NCBI GenBank assembly: GCA_025928545.1
Contig: JAICJH010000019.1
Span: 1-64,000 of the forward strand
DNA: 64,000 bases
Direction of reading: 5' to 3'
Origin: Bryobacteraceae bacterium
Lineage (GTDB): Bacteria; Acidobacteriota; Terriglobia; Bryobacterales; Bryobacteraceae
Every line of letters starts with the position of its first letter. Position 1 is the stretch's first letter. Shown here in pieces: positions 25,436-34,769 of the stretch. The notes under the pieces were generated by a model that saw only the letters and a program-made list of their open reading frames with translations, searched no databases and had not been told where the DNA came from. The position numbers and the translations under genes are program-made.

Positions 25436-25987
25436 CTACCTATCGAGATGCACCACCAACGCCTGCGGGGCCGGCGTTGTTTTAGCGCCGGTAACCCATT
25501 CCAAGCGCTCATCGAGCTCAGCTCTGCGGATCTCACCCTCGACACGGCCGAAGATCAGGCGGTCGGCACCCACGAAGAAAGTATCGGGAACTGCTTCTCC
25601 GAGATGTAATTTCGCCAGATCGTCGGGCCCGGCGCCCGTCCAGACCGGAAATGTAATTTCATATTGCTTCAGAAACGCCGGGATATTCTTTTTTGTTTTG
25701 CTGTCATCGAGCGAAGCCCCGATGAACACGACGCCTTTCGGACCCCAGGCTTTGGCAGCCTCCACGAGCATGGGCATTTCTTCGCGGCATGGCAGGCACC
25801 ATGTGGCCCACATGTTAACGACAACGGGCTTGCCTGCGAAATCGCGCAGGTGAACCTTCTTACCATCCATGTCAGTCAGGTTGAGCTCAACCGGCGATTC
25901 TTTTTTCGCATCCGCGCCGCGCGACAATACGGCGCACGAGAAAAGAGCTGTGAAGGCAAAACAAGCGGCTGCAATGGGGTAGCGCAT
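25436..25987 (-). CDS. TlpA-family periplasmic thiol-disulfide oxidoreductase
   Basis: 183 residues with a signal peptide (ACFAFTALFSCAVLSRGADA). The thioredoxin fold begins at LNLTDMDGKKVHLRDFAGKP and carries the active site WATWCLPCREEMP (Cys64, Cys67), then GVVFIGASLDD and the cis-Pro region EAVPDTFFVG. TlpA/ResA proteins reduce disulfides outside the cytoplasm, often for cytochrome c assembly. A cytochrome c protein is encoded at 4957-7860, but there is no direct link. It is one of four thioredoxin-fold genes in this window. Confidence 0.93.
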   Translation of the reverse strand: MRYPIAAACFAFTALFSCAVLSRGADAKKESPVELNLTDMDGKKVHLRDFAGKPVVVNMWATWCLPCREEMPMLVEAAKAWGPKGVVFIGASLDDSKTKKNIPAFLKQYEITFPVWTGAGPDDLAKLHLGEAVPDTFFVGADRLIFGRVEGEIRRAELDERLEWVTGAKTTPAPQALVVHLDR

Positions 25988-26006
25988 GAAGTCTGTTCAC
26001 AGGCTA

Positions 26007-27038
26007 CTATGCGAGCGCGGCTTTGGCAAATTCGAAACAGCGTTTGATATCCGCGAGCCTGCCGGCGGCATCGGCGGTGGCGTAATCGCAATCGATGTAG
26101 CAGCGAACAGGATATTTTTTATCGCGAATCAAACGGAGAATCGCTGCGATCTGCGAATCGCCCTCGCCCCATGGCAAACTCACATTCGCTTTGTTGCGAT
26201 CTTTCAGATTCAGGGCGAACACGCGCGAATGTGTGTCCTGAATGAATTTCAAAGCATCCCAGCCGGCACCTGTAGCGTCGCCTACATCGATGCTGGTGCC
26301 GAAGTTCTTCGAGTAGCCCATGGCTTCCTCGAAGTCCGACGGTTTCGCCATTACATCCGGATCCGTGGAGTTCATATTCGGACGGCCCTGCAGCCCGACT
26401 TTGACGCCGTGCGCATCGGCGATTGGCGCAAGGCGTTTCGCGGCCGAGCGAGGCAGGGCGCACATCATGTAATGAGCGCCAAGGGCTTTCGTCACTTCGC
26501 AGAAGCGGTTGAGATCCTCGTCGGCGGCCGTTGTGCCGGGCGTCGCATCGAAAGAATATATCGTGAGGCCCGCATCGGAAAAGCGCTTTCGGATGGCGGT
26601 GTAGTAAGACAGCGGCACCGTAAGATGCCATTGGCGGAGCGCTTCAAGAGCAGCCGCCTGTTCCGGGCTCTGACCACGCCCTCCGCCGCCGCGGCCCCCA
26701 CTGCCGCCAAATCCGCCGCCGGGACCGCGCCCCGGAGCGCCGCTTCCAGCGCGTCCACCGCCTCCAGGAATGGTGCCGAAGCCGCCGCGCGCGGGTCTGG
26801 CTTTGTCGGCGAGATCCACCGGCTCCGTGGAAGGCGCATAGAGCAGACAATCGCCGATACCGAAGTCTTTCATCGATTGCACGATAACGTCGAGCAGACC
26901 CTGGCGCGGCAACGGATTGTAGCTGTAGCCCGCGACTCCGATCTCAACGCCGCGAATTTTCGAGGATATTCCTGCGAGCGCTGCCGCTGCCGGGATTGCG
27001 GCCACGGTTAGTTTTCCGAACTGGCGTCTGCTGTACAT
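26007..27038 (-). CDS. Tat-exported sugar isomerase/epimerase-type TIM-barrel protein
   Basis: 343 residues starting MYSRRQFGKLTVAAIPAAAA, a twin-arginine signal (SRRQFGKL), with an AGAGAG-like ribosome site before it; a start seven codons earlier is also possible. The TIM-barrel shows SIDVGDATGAGWD, FALNLKDRNK and CYIDCDYATADAA as metal and substrate-site candidates. Unusual is a long Gly/Arg-rich insertion at about residues 85-123 (segments GGGGRAGSGAPGRGPGGG and GGSGGRGGGGRGQ) within the barrel's N-terminal part. The gene follows the redoxin gene at 27061 by 22 bases. Function on a periplasmic sugar is likely, the substrate unknown. Confidence 0.85.
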   Translation of the reverse strand: MYSRRQFGKLTVAAIPAAAALAGISSKIRGVEIGVAGYSYNPLPRQGLLDVIVQSMKDFGIGDCLLYAPSTEPVDLADKARPARGGFGTIPGGGGRAGSGAPGRGPGGGFGGSGGRGGGGRGQSPEQAAALEALRQWHLTVPLSYYTAIRKRFSDAGLTIYSFDATPGTTAADEDLNRFCEVTKALGAHYMMCALPRSAAKRLAPIADAHGVKVGLQGRPNMNSTDPDVMAKPSDFEEAMGYSKNFGTSIDVGDATGAGWDALKFIQDTHSRVFALNLKDRNKANVSLPWGEGDSQIAAILRLIRDKKYPVRCYIDCDYATADAAGRLADIKRCFEFAKAALA

Positions 27039-27060
27039 TGAGCTCTCTTTTCTCGACATT

Positions 27061-28263
27061 TTACTGGACGGACTGAGCCCAATATGCCTGCTGGCCAGGA
27101 TGATCCCGATCGTCGGCGAGATGCCCGAGAATGGCCCGGCGCATCTTTGCCATGCTGATCTCGCCCTGTTCCTGATAGAGTACTTCGCCGTTCGGCGCCA
27201 GCAGCAAAGTGAATGGAACGGCGCCGCTCATATTCGTATCAAATGAATCCTGCACCGCCGAAGTGTCATCCGACGCAAACAGATAGTTCACGGTGGAAGC
27301 GTGATTTTTTTGCAGAAAATCCACCACCGTCGCCTTTGCTTCCGGCACGTCTTCGGAAACGGTGACCATGCCGAGGCCGCGGTTGCGATACATGCGAAAC
27401 GTATTCTGGAGTTCCGGAAATTCGGCCACACAGGGTCCGCACCAGGTAGCCCAGAAGTTGACCAGAAGTAATTTCCCGGTGCCGTTGGCGCGAAGTTTCT
27501 TCAGCAGGTCGGGCGTGGTCATGGTGACAGTCACGGGCTCGGCATTCGCTTTCGCGAGATCCGGATCGGGCGTTCTTTTGCCGTTTCGGATAATGGCACA
27601 TCCCGAGACCGGCGTTGTTGCGACCGAAACCGGTTTATCGGCGAGCAGTGCCTCAATGGCGTTGCGCGCGTCCTGCGATTTCACCCGATCGGGCCGCTCG
27701 CTGTCATCGATACGACCCTCGTAACGAAGCTTGCGAGATTGATCGAAGATGAACACCTGCGGAATAGCCGCCGCGCCGAGTTTGCCGGTAAGAGCCTGGG
27801 CTTCGCCGTCGTAGAGGAAGGGATATTCGATATGCGTATCGACGGCGCGATCCTGCATCTCGGCCGGTGAATCGTTCATCGCACTATAAGCGAGATCGGC
27901 ATAGTGCAGGTTGGCGGGGTTGTCCGGATTGACGGCTATCAGGGCGACACCTTTGTCGCGATAGTCAGAATACAGCTTGCGGATGCGGGCTTCGTACAAA
28001 TGAGCCTGCGGGCAATGATTGCAATCGAAAACGACCGCAAGAACTTTAGCAGACGCATATTCGCCCAGGGCATGGGTTTTTGCATCCGCGCCGGGCAGGG
28101 AGAAATCGGGTGCCGGAGAGCCGATCGGGAGGGTGGGATACGCCGGATCGGGCCGAACTTCGCTGGTTTCCGAGCCGCAGCCACTCAGCGCGGCGATTGC
28201 GAAAGTCAACGCGGCCAGCGAAACGGCCAGGCGGACATATTTCAGAATGATCGGTTGCGCCAC
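27061..28263 (-). CDS. Two-domain thioredoxin-fold lipoprotein (CNHC redoxin plus TlpA domain)
   Basis: 400 residues. A lipoprotein signal ends in ALSGC (Cys29). Domain 1 has FDCNHCPQ (Cys81, Cys84), VAVNPDNPA, IPQVFIFDQSRKLRYEGR, typical of the CNHC redoxin type. Domain 2 has the standard WATWCGPCVAEFPE (Cys275, Cys278). It is a paralog of 22753-24099 with the same architecture, but here domain 2 keeps the normal CGPC site and the protein is lipid-anchored instead of free. Expected role: thiol reduction in the periplasm. The TIM-barrel gene 26007-27038 follows closely. Confidence 0.9.
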   Translation of the reverse strand: MAQPIILKYVRLAVSLAALTFAIAALSGCGSETSEVRPDPAYPTLPIGSPAPDFSLPGADAKTHALGEYASAKVLAVVFDCNHCPQAHLYEARIRKLYSDYRDKGVALIAVNPDNPANLHYADLAYSAMNDSPAEMQDRAVDTHIEYPFLYDGEAQALTGKLGAAAIPQVFIFDQSRKLRYEGRIDDSERPDRVKSQDARNAIEALLADKPVSVATTPVSGCAIIRNGKRTPDPDLAKANAEPVTVTMTTPDLLKKLRANGTGKLLLVNFWATWCGPCVAEFPELQNTFRMYRNRGLGMVTVSEDVPEAKATVVDFLQKNHASTVNYLFASDDTSAVQDSFDTNMSGAVPFTLLLAPNGEVLYQEQGEISMAKMRRAILGHLADDRDHPGQQAYWAQSVQ

Positions 28264-28298
28264 CGTTGCATTCTATTCCACTGTTGCGGCCGACGAAA

Positions 28299-28580
28299 TC
28301 ACGCGGCCGAGGGAAGATGCAGATGCAGCGGCTGCTGCACCGCAGTTTGCCGGATGCCCAGCGTTTCCGACTCGATTATTTCCATAGCCGTTTCCAGCCT
28401 GGCGAACGAGCCGAGGAGCTTGAAACCGGTGCCTTGTTCGTTGGAACGGGTCGCATCGAAAGCAAACCACCGGCTGCGAAGCATGACCAGGTGTGCCAGA
28501 TGGCGTTCCGAATCGCATAAAGCGCAGACGTTCTCGGAAACTTGCCATTGCACCGGGGAAAGGTTCTGCATGTTCTGCAT
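28299..28580 (-). CDS. Hypothetical small protein
   Basis: 93 residues from an ATG at 28580 (reading MQNMQNLSPVQWQVS); the frame is open further upstream to 28784. The sequence has ordinary protein composition (ENVCALCDSERHLAHLVMLR, SRWFAFDATRSNEQGTG) and a CxxC pair, but no motif I can name and no visible ribosome binding site. It ends 35 bases before the start of the 27061-28263 gene. It could be a genuine small gene or a chance frame. Confidence 0.4.
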   Translation of the reverse strand: MQNMQNLSPVQWQVSENVCALCDSERHLAHLVMLRSRWFAFDATRSNEQGTGFKLLGSFARLETAMEIIESETLGIRQTAVQQPLHLHLPSAA

Positions 28581-28881
28581 GGGCGCAATTTGGCAATTTA
28601 AAGGCCACTGCGTTTTCGGAATAATCCGATCCACCCGGACTTCAACCGCAACTGGAGATCTGGGGGCAAAACAAGCGGCAATCAATCGACTTGAATCGAA
28701 GACAACGTACCGAAGATATAGGAGAATTCCCAGAGCAGAGATTGCGGCGTCACGGGTGCACCGGGCATTCTTTACCGCAGTCATTCGGCAACTTATGCCG
28801 ATGGAGCCGGGGCCCGCGGTCAGGCAACATTTCCGATTTTCTGCAACGTCTCCACCGGTTCATTCGTAAAGATGGTGGAGA
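28581..28881. other. Intergenic stretch between divergent genes
   Basis: About 300 bases between the small minus-strand ORF and the PA14 gene. The minus-strand frame of the small ORF continues open through part of it, but without protein-like character near its upstream end. It must hold the promoters of both genes. I see no clear hairpin or repeat. Confidence 0.4.
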
Positions 28882-29565
28882 ATGCTTATACCCGCAGCAC
28901 GTTTGCTTCCGCTGATCTTGCTTCCGCTGCTGGTGACCGGCGAAGATCCAGTGGCGGTTTTCGGTACTACGGTCGTCATACCTTCCGGTCTGAAAGGCGA
29001 TATCTACCATCTCCCGCGGAATATAGAGAGTCTCCGGGAATTGGCTCGCCTTCAGCCGCAGGGCAGTATCTATACGACATCGCTGAACGTGCCCCCGCAG
29101 GATTTTCTCATCGGCTTCCCGGGGGTCTCGAAGCGCTTCGAGTGGTTTGCAATCGACTATTCGGGCAAGTTCTGGATTGAGAATCCCGGGCTCTATCGAT
29201 TTCGCCTGGTATCCGACGATGGCGCGATGCTTTACATCGACGGGGAACTGGTTGCCGACAACGACGGAGTGCACCCGCCCGAGGTCCGCCTCGCAAGCAG
29301 GCGCCTGGCCGGGGGCATGCACACCATCCATGTGCCCTATTTTCAAGGACCGGGCAGTACGGTGGCGCTGATGCTGGAAATAGCCGGGCCTGGCGAGCAG
29401 CCTCGGATTTTCAGCACCGAGGAATTCAAACCGCCGCCGAATCCCGAAACCTGGCGATTCAGCACGCCCGAGGCGCTGCCTGCCGCCGATCCGGATTTGC
29501 CCCGCGTACATCCCGAGCGCATCGCCGGACCGGAAGAACTGAAGAAGAAAAAGAAAAAGCGATAA
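28882..29565 (+). CDS. Exported PA14-domain protein with polybasic tail
   Basis: 227 residues with a signal peptide (LLPLILLPLLVTGEDP). Residues about 85-175 match a PA14 lectin-like domain: FEWFAIDYSGKFWIENPGLY, FRLVSDDGAMLYIDGELVAD, AGGMHTIHVPYFQGPG. PA14 domains bind carbohydrate in many glycosidases and adhesins; no catalytic domain is attached here. The C terminus is proline rich and ends in a run of seven lysine/arginine residues after PEELK. The gene is convergent with the tannase gene at 29578, 12 bases away. Confidence 0.83.
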   Translation: MLIPAARLLPLILLPLLVTGEDPVAVFGTTVVIPSGLKGDIYHLPRNIESLRELARLQPQGSIYTTSLNVPPQDFLIGFPGVSKRFEWFAIDYSGKFWIENPGLYRFRLVSDDGAMLYIDGELVADNDGVHPPEVRLASRRLAGGMHTIHVPYFQGPGSTVALMLEIAGPGEQPRIFSTEEFKPPPNPETWRFSTPEALPAADPDLPRVHPERIAGPEELKKKKKKR

Positions 29566-29577
29566 CGCGCCGGGCCG

Positions 29578-31377
29578 CTAATTCGTGGAACAGGTATAAG
29601 ACTTCGCCTCGCCCGCCGGGCCGCTCCCGTACTTCGGATAAGCCGGATAAGAACACAGCGGCAGGCTGCGGTCGCCCGCTGTGGCAATGGCCGACTTACC
29701 CGGCGCCTGATTATTTTCCACCCAGTTCGTAATCATTCCAAACCGGTCATAGGCGTTCGGAATCGCTTGTTGCTGCACAGGCTTGCCGTCGCCATCCACT
29801 GAGTAAGACCGGCCAGCCAGGCCGTGGTTAGTTTGCGGCAGCACAAAGAACCGCGCAAAGGCATCCACCTTCGCCTGCCCCATTTTGTCGATGACGGATT
29901 GATAGTAGGCCACCTGCGCTCCGGGCGACGCCAGCGTATCGTCGGTGCCGATGACGACGATGAGTTTGCCTCCGCGGTTGGAGAAAGCACTCAGGTCGGG
30001 ATCGGTGGAATCGAGGACAGCGGAAAGTTCCACGCGGCGCTTGTTGAGTGGGCCGCCCTCTACGTAGTCGAGCGGATTGGCACTCGGGTCTTTCATCAGA
30101 AATCCGGTAACTCCCAGCGCGCCCAGATGGCTGTGCATGGGTGCGTCGTCCGCCGCGCCTTCCTGGCCGCGGAACCGGGTGGGCACGATGAGACCGCTTC
30201 CCGAAGGGTCGGTATTGGGGAACCACATGCCAAACGATTTCACACCGTTCGCCAAAGGAGTCGCGAACTCATACGGCGAGTAGACCAGCTTGAGGGTCGA
30301 GATCTGACCATCGGTCAGGCACGCGGCCGCGGTAGTGTCCTGCGGGTTCGGGTCCACATTATTCGGGCAGCGTTTGGCGGCCCACGGATTGCGGTTCCGT
30401 GCGCCCTGCTTTACGTCGAAAACGGCGCGGCAGGCCATGTAGTTATTGACGATGCCATCCACCAGTCCGTCCAGCTTGTCGCACTGCCGCATTACTTCGC
30501 CGCGGATGGCGTTGACCTTCGCCGGCGTCACCCAGTTGGCGATGGGCTTTTCCTGGATGCGAATCAGTTCCGGCGCCAGCATCAGACTGGAAAAATTCAC
30601 AATCGGAACTTCCGCGGCCACGCCGTCATAATCCGCGGGGAAGCGCTGGGCAACCGTGAGAGCTTCGCGTCCTCCCTGAGAGGTGCCGAAGAAATAATTG
30701 AATCGCGGGCGTGCGCCATAGAGGCGTTCCATCAGCACCATGGCGGCATCGTGCGTCTTCTTCAACTGCATGTAGCCGAGGTTCGCGATGGCTTCATCGT
30801 TCGTCGCCCAATCGTTCGCACCCGCCCCTGGCTGCGCTGTTGGCGCGGGCGCTGGCGGTGGCGCTGCCGCGGTCTGAGGCGCGGGCGGGCCGCCCCGACC
30901 CTGCGGCGGACCACCCCTGCCCGGGGGGCCACTTTGGTGGCCGGAATCGCTGCCATAAGTTGCGAATCCGTGAGCGAGATACGAAACGCCGCCGCGCGCG
31001 GGGCCTCCGGTGAGACCAGGTATCGTGCCATTCATTCCGCCGCCGCCCAATTGCGCCGCACGGTATGACCATGATGCGGGAAGCGCAACGCCGAAGCGGA
31101 TCGGCCTGGCCGATGGGCTCTTATCCACCGGCGCCATGGAACCATCGATGCTGCAATACGCGGGATTACCGTTGGCTTCGGGACGCCATACCGGCGGATT
31201 GAGGGTCACGGCGGAAACCGGCAGTGCAATGGATGAAGTCGGGATGCCCGTTCCTAGTTTTTCCGCCGTGCAGTCGGTTTCGACAATGACTTTATTGGCC
31301 GGAATTGCCGGCGCCTTCGTCTGGGCCTGCACGATTGCGGTGCTCAAACCCAGCAGCATGACAGTGAGTGTTCGCAT
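29578..31377 (-). CDS. Exported tannase/feruloyl esterase family protein
   Basis: 599 residues starting MRTLTVMLLGLSTAIVQAQT, a signal peptide. The tannase fold is visible: the nucleophile block FFGTSQGGREALTVAQRFPA (Ser in GTSQGG), DGVAAEVPIVNF, the acid in VVIGTDDTLASPG and the His in QTNHGLAGRSY. Cysteines at DCTAEKLG and several later pairs probably form the family's stabilising disulfides. A Pro/Gly/Arg-rich insertion (PPGRGGPPQGRGGPPAP, about residue 170) lies between the first strands and the nucleophile. The enzyme would cleave phenolic esters such as feruloylated or galloylated polysaccharide. It is divergent from the VWFA-related gene at 31472. Confidence 0.9.
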   Translation of the reverse strand: MRTLTVMLLGLSTAIVQAQTKAPAIPANKVIVETDCTAEKLGTGIPTSSIALPVSAVTLNPPVWRPEANGNPAYCSIDGSMAPVDKSPSARPIRFGVALPASWSYRAAQLGGGGMNGTIPGLTGGPARGGVSYLAHGFATYGSDSGHQSGPPGRGGPPQGRGGPPAPQTAAAPPPAPAPTAQPGAGANDWATNDEAIANLGYMQLKKTHDAAMVLMERLYGARPRFNYFFGTSQGGREALTVAQRFPADYDGVAAEVPIVNFSSLMLAPELIRIQEKPIANWVTPAKVNAIRGEVMRQCDKLDGLVDGIVNNYMACRAVFDVKQGARNRNPWAAKRCPNNVDPNPQDTTAAACLTDGQISTLKLVYSPYEFATPLANGVKSFGMWFPNTDPSGSGLIVPTRFRGQEGAADDAPMHSHLGALGVTGFLMKDPSANPLDYVEGGPLNKRRVELSAVLDSTDPDLSAFSNRGGKLIVVIGTDDTLASPGAQVAYYQSVIDKMGQAKVDAFARFFVLPQTNHGLAGRSYSVDGDGKPVQQQAIPNAYDRFGMITNWVENNQAPGKSAIATAGDRSLPLCSYPAYPKYGSGPAGEAKSYTCSTN

Positions 31378-31471
31378 ATACGTATCCTGAATGGTACTCT
31401 CGCACATCCGCTGCACTGCGCATACCGACGCGTTTCACAGCGGATATCGTAGAATTGAGCATCCTCCCCTA

Positions 31472-33184
31472 ATGAAGCTTCTCACCATCTTTTTTTTCTG
31501 TACCCTCGCGCTTCCCCTGTTGGGCCAGAACGCCGAAATCAATACGAAGGAAGCGCCGGTCATCTTCAAATCCGGCGTCAACATGGTTCCGGTTCCCGTG
31601 GTCGTACGCGATGGCAAAGGCAGGGCGGTGGGGAATCTGGGGATCGAAGATTTTCAGCTGTTCGACAACGGCAAGCCCCAGATGATTTCGAAGTTCACGG
31701 TGGAGAAGCTGGTCAAAGAGCCGCCCGCACCCTCGGGCGCCAGGTCGCAACCAGTCAATCCCGCCACCTCCGGCGGTACGCTGGCGGACGCGAACACGGA
31801 CGGCATTCCCGACCGCTTTGTCGCCTACCTGTTCGACGATCTGCACATGAGCCCCGCCGATCTTGTCTATACCCGCGATGCGGCGAAACGGCAGCTGGAC
31901 TCGCCCACACACGCATCCGAACGCGCGGCTGTTTACACAACGTCCGGCTTGCCGATGCAGGACTTCACGGCGGATAAAGAAAAGCTTCACTCCGCCCTGG
32001 CCGCAATCGGCACCGGCCGCGCCGCCGCGACAAAAAGCCAGATGCAGCTGGGGTGTCCACCCATGACTCATTACATGGGCGATCTGATCCACAACAAGAG
32101 TCAGACGCAACCGCTGAATCTGGCAGTCGCCGATGCCATGAAATGCGCCAACCTGACGCCGGATATGCGCGAGGTGGCGGTCGGGATGGCGCGCAGAGCG
32201 GCGCAGCAGGCGGTGCTCAGCGGCGACCGCGATACTGTGGCGTCGATCGATGCGATGCGAAGCGTCATTGCCAAACTGGCGTCCATGCCGGGACAACGCA
32301 CGATCGTGTTCGTATCGCCCGGCTTCCTGGTTCTGGAGGAGTATCTGGACCAGCAGACGGGCCTGATCGAGCGGGCGATTCGCTCCAACATTGTGATCGG
32401 CGCGCTGGATGCCCGCGGCCTTTACACGTCGACGGGAATGCCGGATGCCAGCGAGGCCAACGTGAATACAGCCACCATGACCGAGGAAGCCACCTTCAAG
32501 AGAACGGAAATGACCGTTCAATCCGACGTGATGGCCAGCCTTGCCGAGGGCACCGGCGGCACTTTTTATCACGGCACCAACGATTACGATGAAGGCATCG
32601 CGCGTACAGCCGCCGCGCCGGACGTTCTTTATGTGCTCGGCTTCTCGCCTCTGGATCTCAAGCTGGATGGAAAATATCACAATCTGAAAGTCACGCTCAA
32701 GGCCGGCCGCGGCATGGATCTCCAGGTTCGCAAGGGCTACTACGCGCCCAGGTATGCAGCCGATCCGGCCGAGAAGGCCAAACAGGAAATCGAGGAGGCC
32801 TTCTTTTCACGCGCTGAAGTACACGACCTTCCGGCTATTCTTCAGACCCAGTATTTTAAGACGGATAACGGCGACGCGACACTTTCGGCGGTAGCGAAGG
32901 TAGATGTAAAGAAGCTCCAGTTTCGCAAAGCGGACGACCGCAATGTTGAGAACCTGACGGTGCTCACCGGCTTGTTCGATAACGATGGAAACTACGTTTC
33001 GGGAATTCAGAAAGTGGTGGAAATGAAACTGCTCGACGAGACGCTGGAAAAACGCGTTGGCGCCGGCATCGCCGTCAAAAGCAGTTTTACCGTGCATCCC
33101 GGCAGATACGTCGTGCGCATGGTGGTGCGGGATTCCGAAGGACAGTTGATGACCGAGCAGAGTAGCATGGTCGAAATCCCCTGA
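31472..33184 (+). CDS. Exported VWFA-related protein, type A (copy A1)
   Basis: 570 residues starting MKLLTIFFFCTLALPLLGQN, a signal peptide. The N-terminal domain reads VPVPVVVRDGKGRAVGNLGI then EDFQLFDNGKPQ, the acidobacterial VWFA-related opening. In the VWFA domain the MIDAS strand is FVAYLFDDLHMSPADL, so DxSxS is replaced. A Cys-containing insertion (LGCPPMTHYMGDLIHN) follows, and the domain ends in the diagnostic VRKGYYAP. The C-terminal part (DNGDATLSAVAKVDVKKL, HPGRYVVRMVVRDSEGQ) is shared with copy A2 at 34770. Probably an envelope protein for binding or assembly; no enzymatic motif. A TAGAAT box at 31450-31455 may be the -10 element. Confidence 0.88.
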   Translation: MKLLTIFFFCTLALPLLGQNAEINTKEAPVIFKSGVNMVPVPVVVRDGKGRAVGNLGIEDFQLFDNGKPQMISKFTVEKLVKEPPAPSGARSQPVNPATSGGTLADANTDGIPDRFVAYLFDDLHMSPADLVYTRDAAKRQLDSPTHASERAAVYTTSGLPMQDFTADKEKLHSALAAIGTGRAAATKSQMQLGCPPMTHYMGDLIHNKSQTQPLNLAVADAMKCANLTPDMREVAVGMARRAAQQAVLSGDRDTVASIDAMRSVIAKLASMPGQRTIVFVSPGFLVLEEYLDQQTGLIERAIRSNIVIGALDARGLYTSTGMPDASEANVNTATMTEEATFKRTEMTVQSDVMASLAEGTGGTFYHGTNDYDEGIARTAAAPDVLYVLGFSPLDLKLDGKYHNLKVTLKAGRGMDLQVRKGYYAPRYAADPAEKAKQEIEEAFFSRAEVHDLPAILQTQYFKTDNGDATLSAVAKVDVKKLQFRKADDRNVENLTVLTGLFDNDGNYVSGIQKVVEMKLLDETLEKRVGAGIAVKSSFTVHPGRYVVRMVVRDSEGQLMTEQSSMVEIP

Positions 33185-33195
33185 ACCTGGCCGGC

Positions 33196-34674
33196 TTAGC
33201 GGGCTCTATCCACGTACCCGATATACACGGTGCCGGCGGCGGCAGCTACACCTTTGGACTTCTTGCTGTGGGGAGTCTCAACGGCACGCTTGGAAACTCC
33301 GCGACTTTTTCCCGAAGTTGCGCGAAGCTTCACCGTATCGCCGTCCACGCTCTGCACGGTCTCCAGCCGTAGAGTCATTTTCTTCGGACCGTCAACGATG
33401 GCGCCCGTGACGCTCGCGCCTTTGCGGATGACAAGGGAATCCCCGGCCCGAACGTCATCGACAACTTCGAAGCGAATCGACTCACCCGCCGTTGCATTTG
33501 CCGGAATGTCTTCCGTGAGCTTCAGTTGCACTGGAGTACCGTCGCTCAGTTCGGCTGGCGCGGCCGGTTTGGACGGAGGGGCTTCCACGCCCGGCGGACT
33601 CGCAACTTCTCTTGCCGTAGTGCGCGAATGCGGAACCGGCGGCGTCTCTCGCCCGCCCCGCGTCGTCCACCAATACCCTGCCCCACCGAGCAGCGCGAGC
33701 ACAACAATTGTGATCAGGCCACCACTGACACTCTTCGAATGTTCCGTGGGTGCCTTGGGAGCGACTGGTTCCGGCTGGTGCTTCCAGGGCGCAAGCACAG
33801 CCTGAACTTCCCGCATCGATTGATAACGATCCGCCGGATTCTTCTTCAGGCACCTTGCCACCACTTGTTCGATTTGAGGTGGGACACGGGCTGCAAATTC
33901 CTTCATCGGGCGAACATCGTCCCGAAGCACTGCGCTGAGTATCGCGACCGTGGAATCCCCCTGGAACGCGCGTCGTCCCGTCAGCATCTCGTACAGCACG
34001 CAGCCAAACGAAAAGACGTCCGACCGGGCATCCAGCTTCCTGCCCTCCGCCTGCTCCGGCGACATGTAGTTCACGGTGCCCATCAGGGCGCCTTCCACAG
34101 TCATCGCCGGCGCCATGGTTCTGGTGGATGCGTCGCCGGCGATCGCCGACTCGGGTTCCACCATCTTGGCCAGGCCGAAATCCAGAAGCTTCAGGAAACC
34201 GTTGGCGCCGATCATGATGTTGGCGGGCTTGAGATCCCTGTGGATGATTCCCGCATTGTGAGCGGCGCTGAGCGCATCGGCGATATGGGCCGCATATCGG
34301 GCCGCCTGTGCGACCGGCATGCCGCCGGGCGGAATCAGGTCGACCAGCGCCTTGCCATCGATGTACTCGATGATCATGTACTGCGTTTCGTCCTGCGAAA
34401 CAATGTCGTAGATCGTGATGATGTTCGGGTGATTCAGAGCGGAGGCCGCCTGTGCCTCCTTGATGAAACGCCGCCGCCTTTGCGGATCGCCCGACACGCC
34501 GGACGATAAAACTTTGATGGCTACGAAGCGGTTCAGCCGGGTATCCCTGGCTTTATAAACCTCCCCCATGCCGCCGGCGCCAAGCTTTTCGAGAATGCGG
34601 TATTGCAGAAAGGTTCGGTTGACCAGGTCGGGACGATTCACGGGCACGTCTGATGATTGCGGATTCGGCGACAT
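33196..34674 (-). CDS. Transmembrane serine/threonine protein kinase with extracytoplasmic domain
   Basis: 492 residues. Kinase domain about 25-297: glycine loop LGAGGMGEVYKA, Lys54 in FVAIKVL, catalytic HRDLKPANIM (Asp147), DFG at 165-167, activation segment ending GTVNYMSPEQAEG, and SDVFSFGCVLYEMLTGRRAF. A proline-rich linker is followed by one transmembrane helix (about 318-335, GLITIVVLALLGGAGYWW). The outside part (from about 375) has GTPVQLKLTEDIPANATAGE and SLVIRKGASVTGAIVDG, a beta-rich domain common in acidobacterial exported proteins, not the PASTA repeats of PknB. It lies between and opposite to two VWFA-related genes. All catalytic residues are present, so it should be active. Confidence 0.93.
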   Translation of the reverse strand: MSPNPQSSDVPVNRPDLVNRTFLQYRILEKLGAGGMGEVYKARDTRLNRFVAIKVLSSGVSGDPQRRRRFIKEAQAASALNHPNIITIYDIVSQDETQYMIIEYIDGKALVDLIPPGGMPVAQAARYAAHIADALSAAHNAGIIHRDLKPANIMIGANGFLKLLDFGLAKMVEPESAIAGDASTRTMAPAMTVEGALMGTVNYMSPEQAEGRKLDARSDVFSFGCVLYEMLTGRRAFQGDSTVAILSAVLRDDVRPMKEFAARVPPQIEQVVARCLKKNPADRYQSMREVQAVLAPWKHQPEPVAPKAPTEHSKSVSGGLITIVVLALLGGAGYWWTTRGGRETPPVPHSRTTAREVASPPGVEAPPSKPAAPAELSDGTPVQLKLTEDIPANATAGESIRFEVVDDVRAGDSLVIRKGASVTGAIVDGPKKMTLRLETVQSVDGDTVKLRATSGKSRGVSKRAVETPHSKKSKGVAAAAGTVYIGYVDRAR

Positions 34675-34769
34675 GCGCGGGTCTTCTTATTATCTCCGGG
34701 CCGCGATGGCGACGCTCGCGGTTATCTGTTTGCCCCACGCTCCCGCGGGGTAACATTGAAGGCATCCCG

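Noticed and set aside
31469-32680. 403-codon minus-strand frame antisense to VWFA gene A1
   Set aside because: It is His/Arg rich with no motif or start signal and lies wholly inside a well supported gene.
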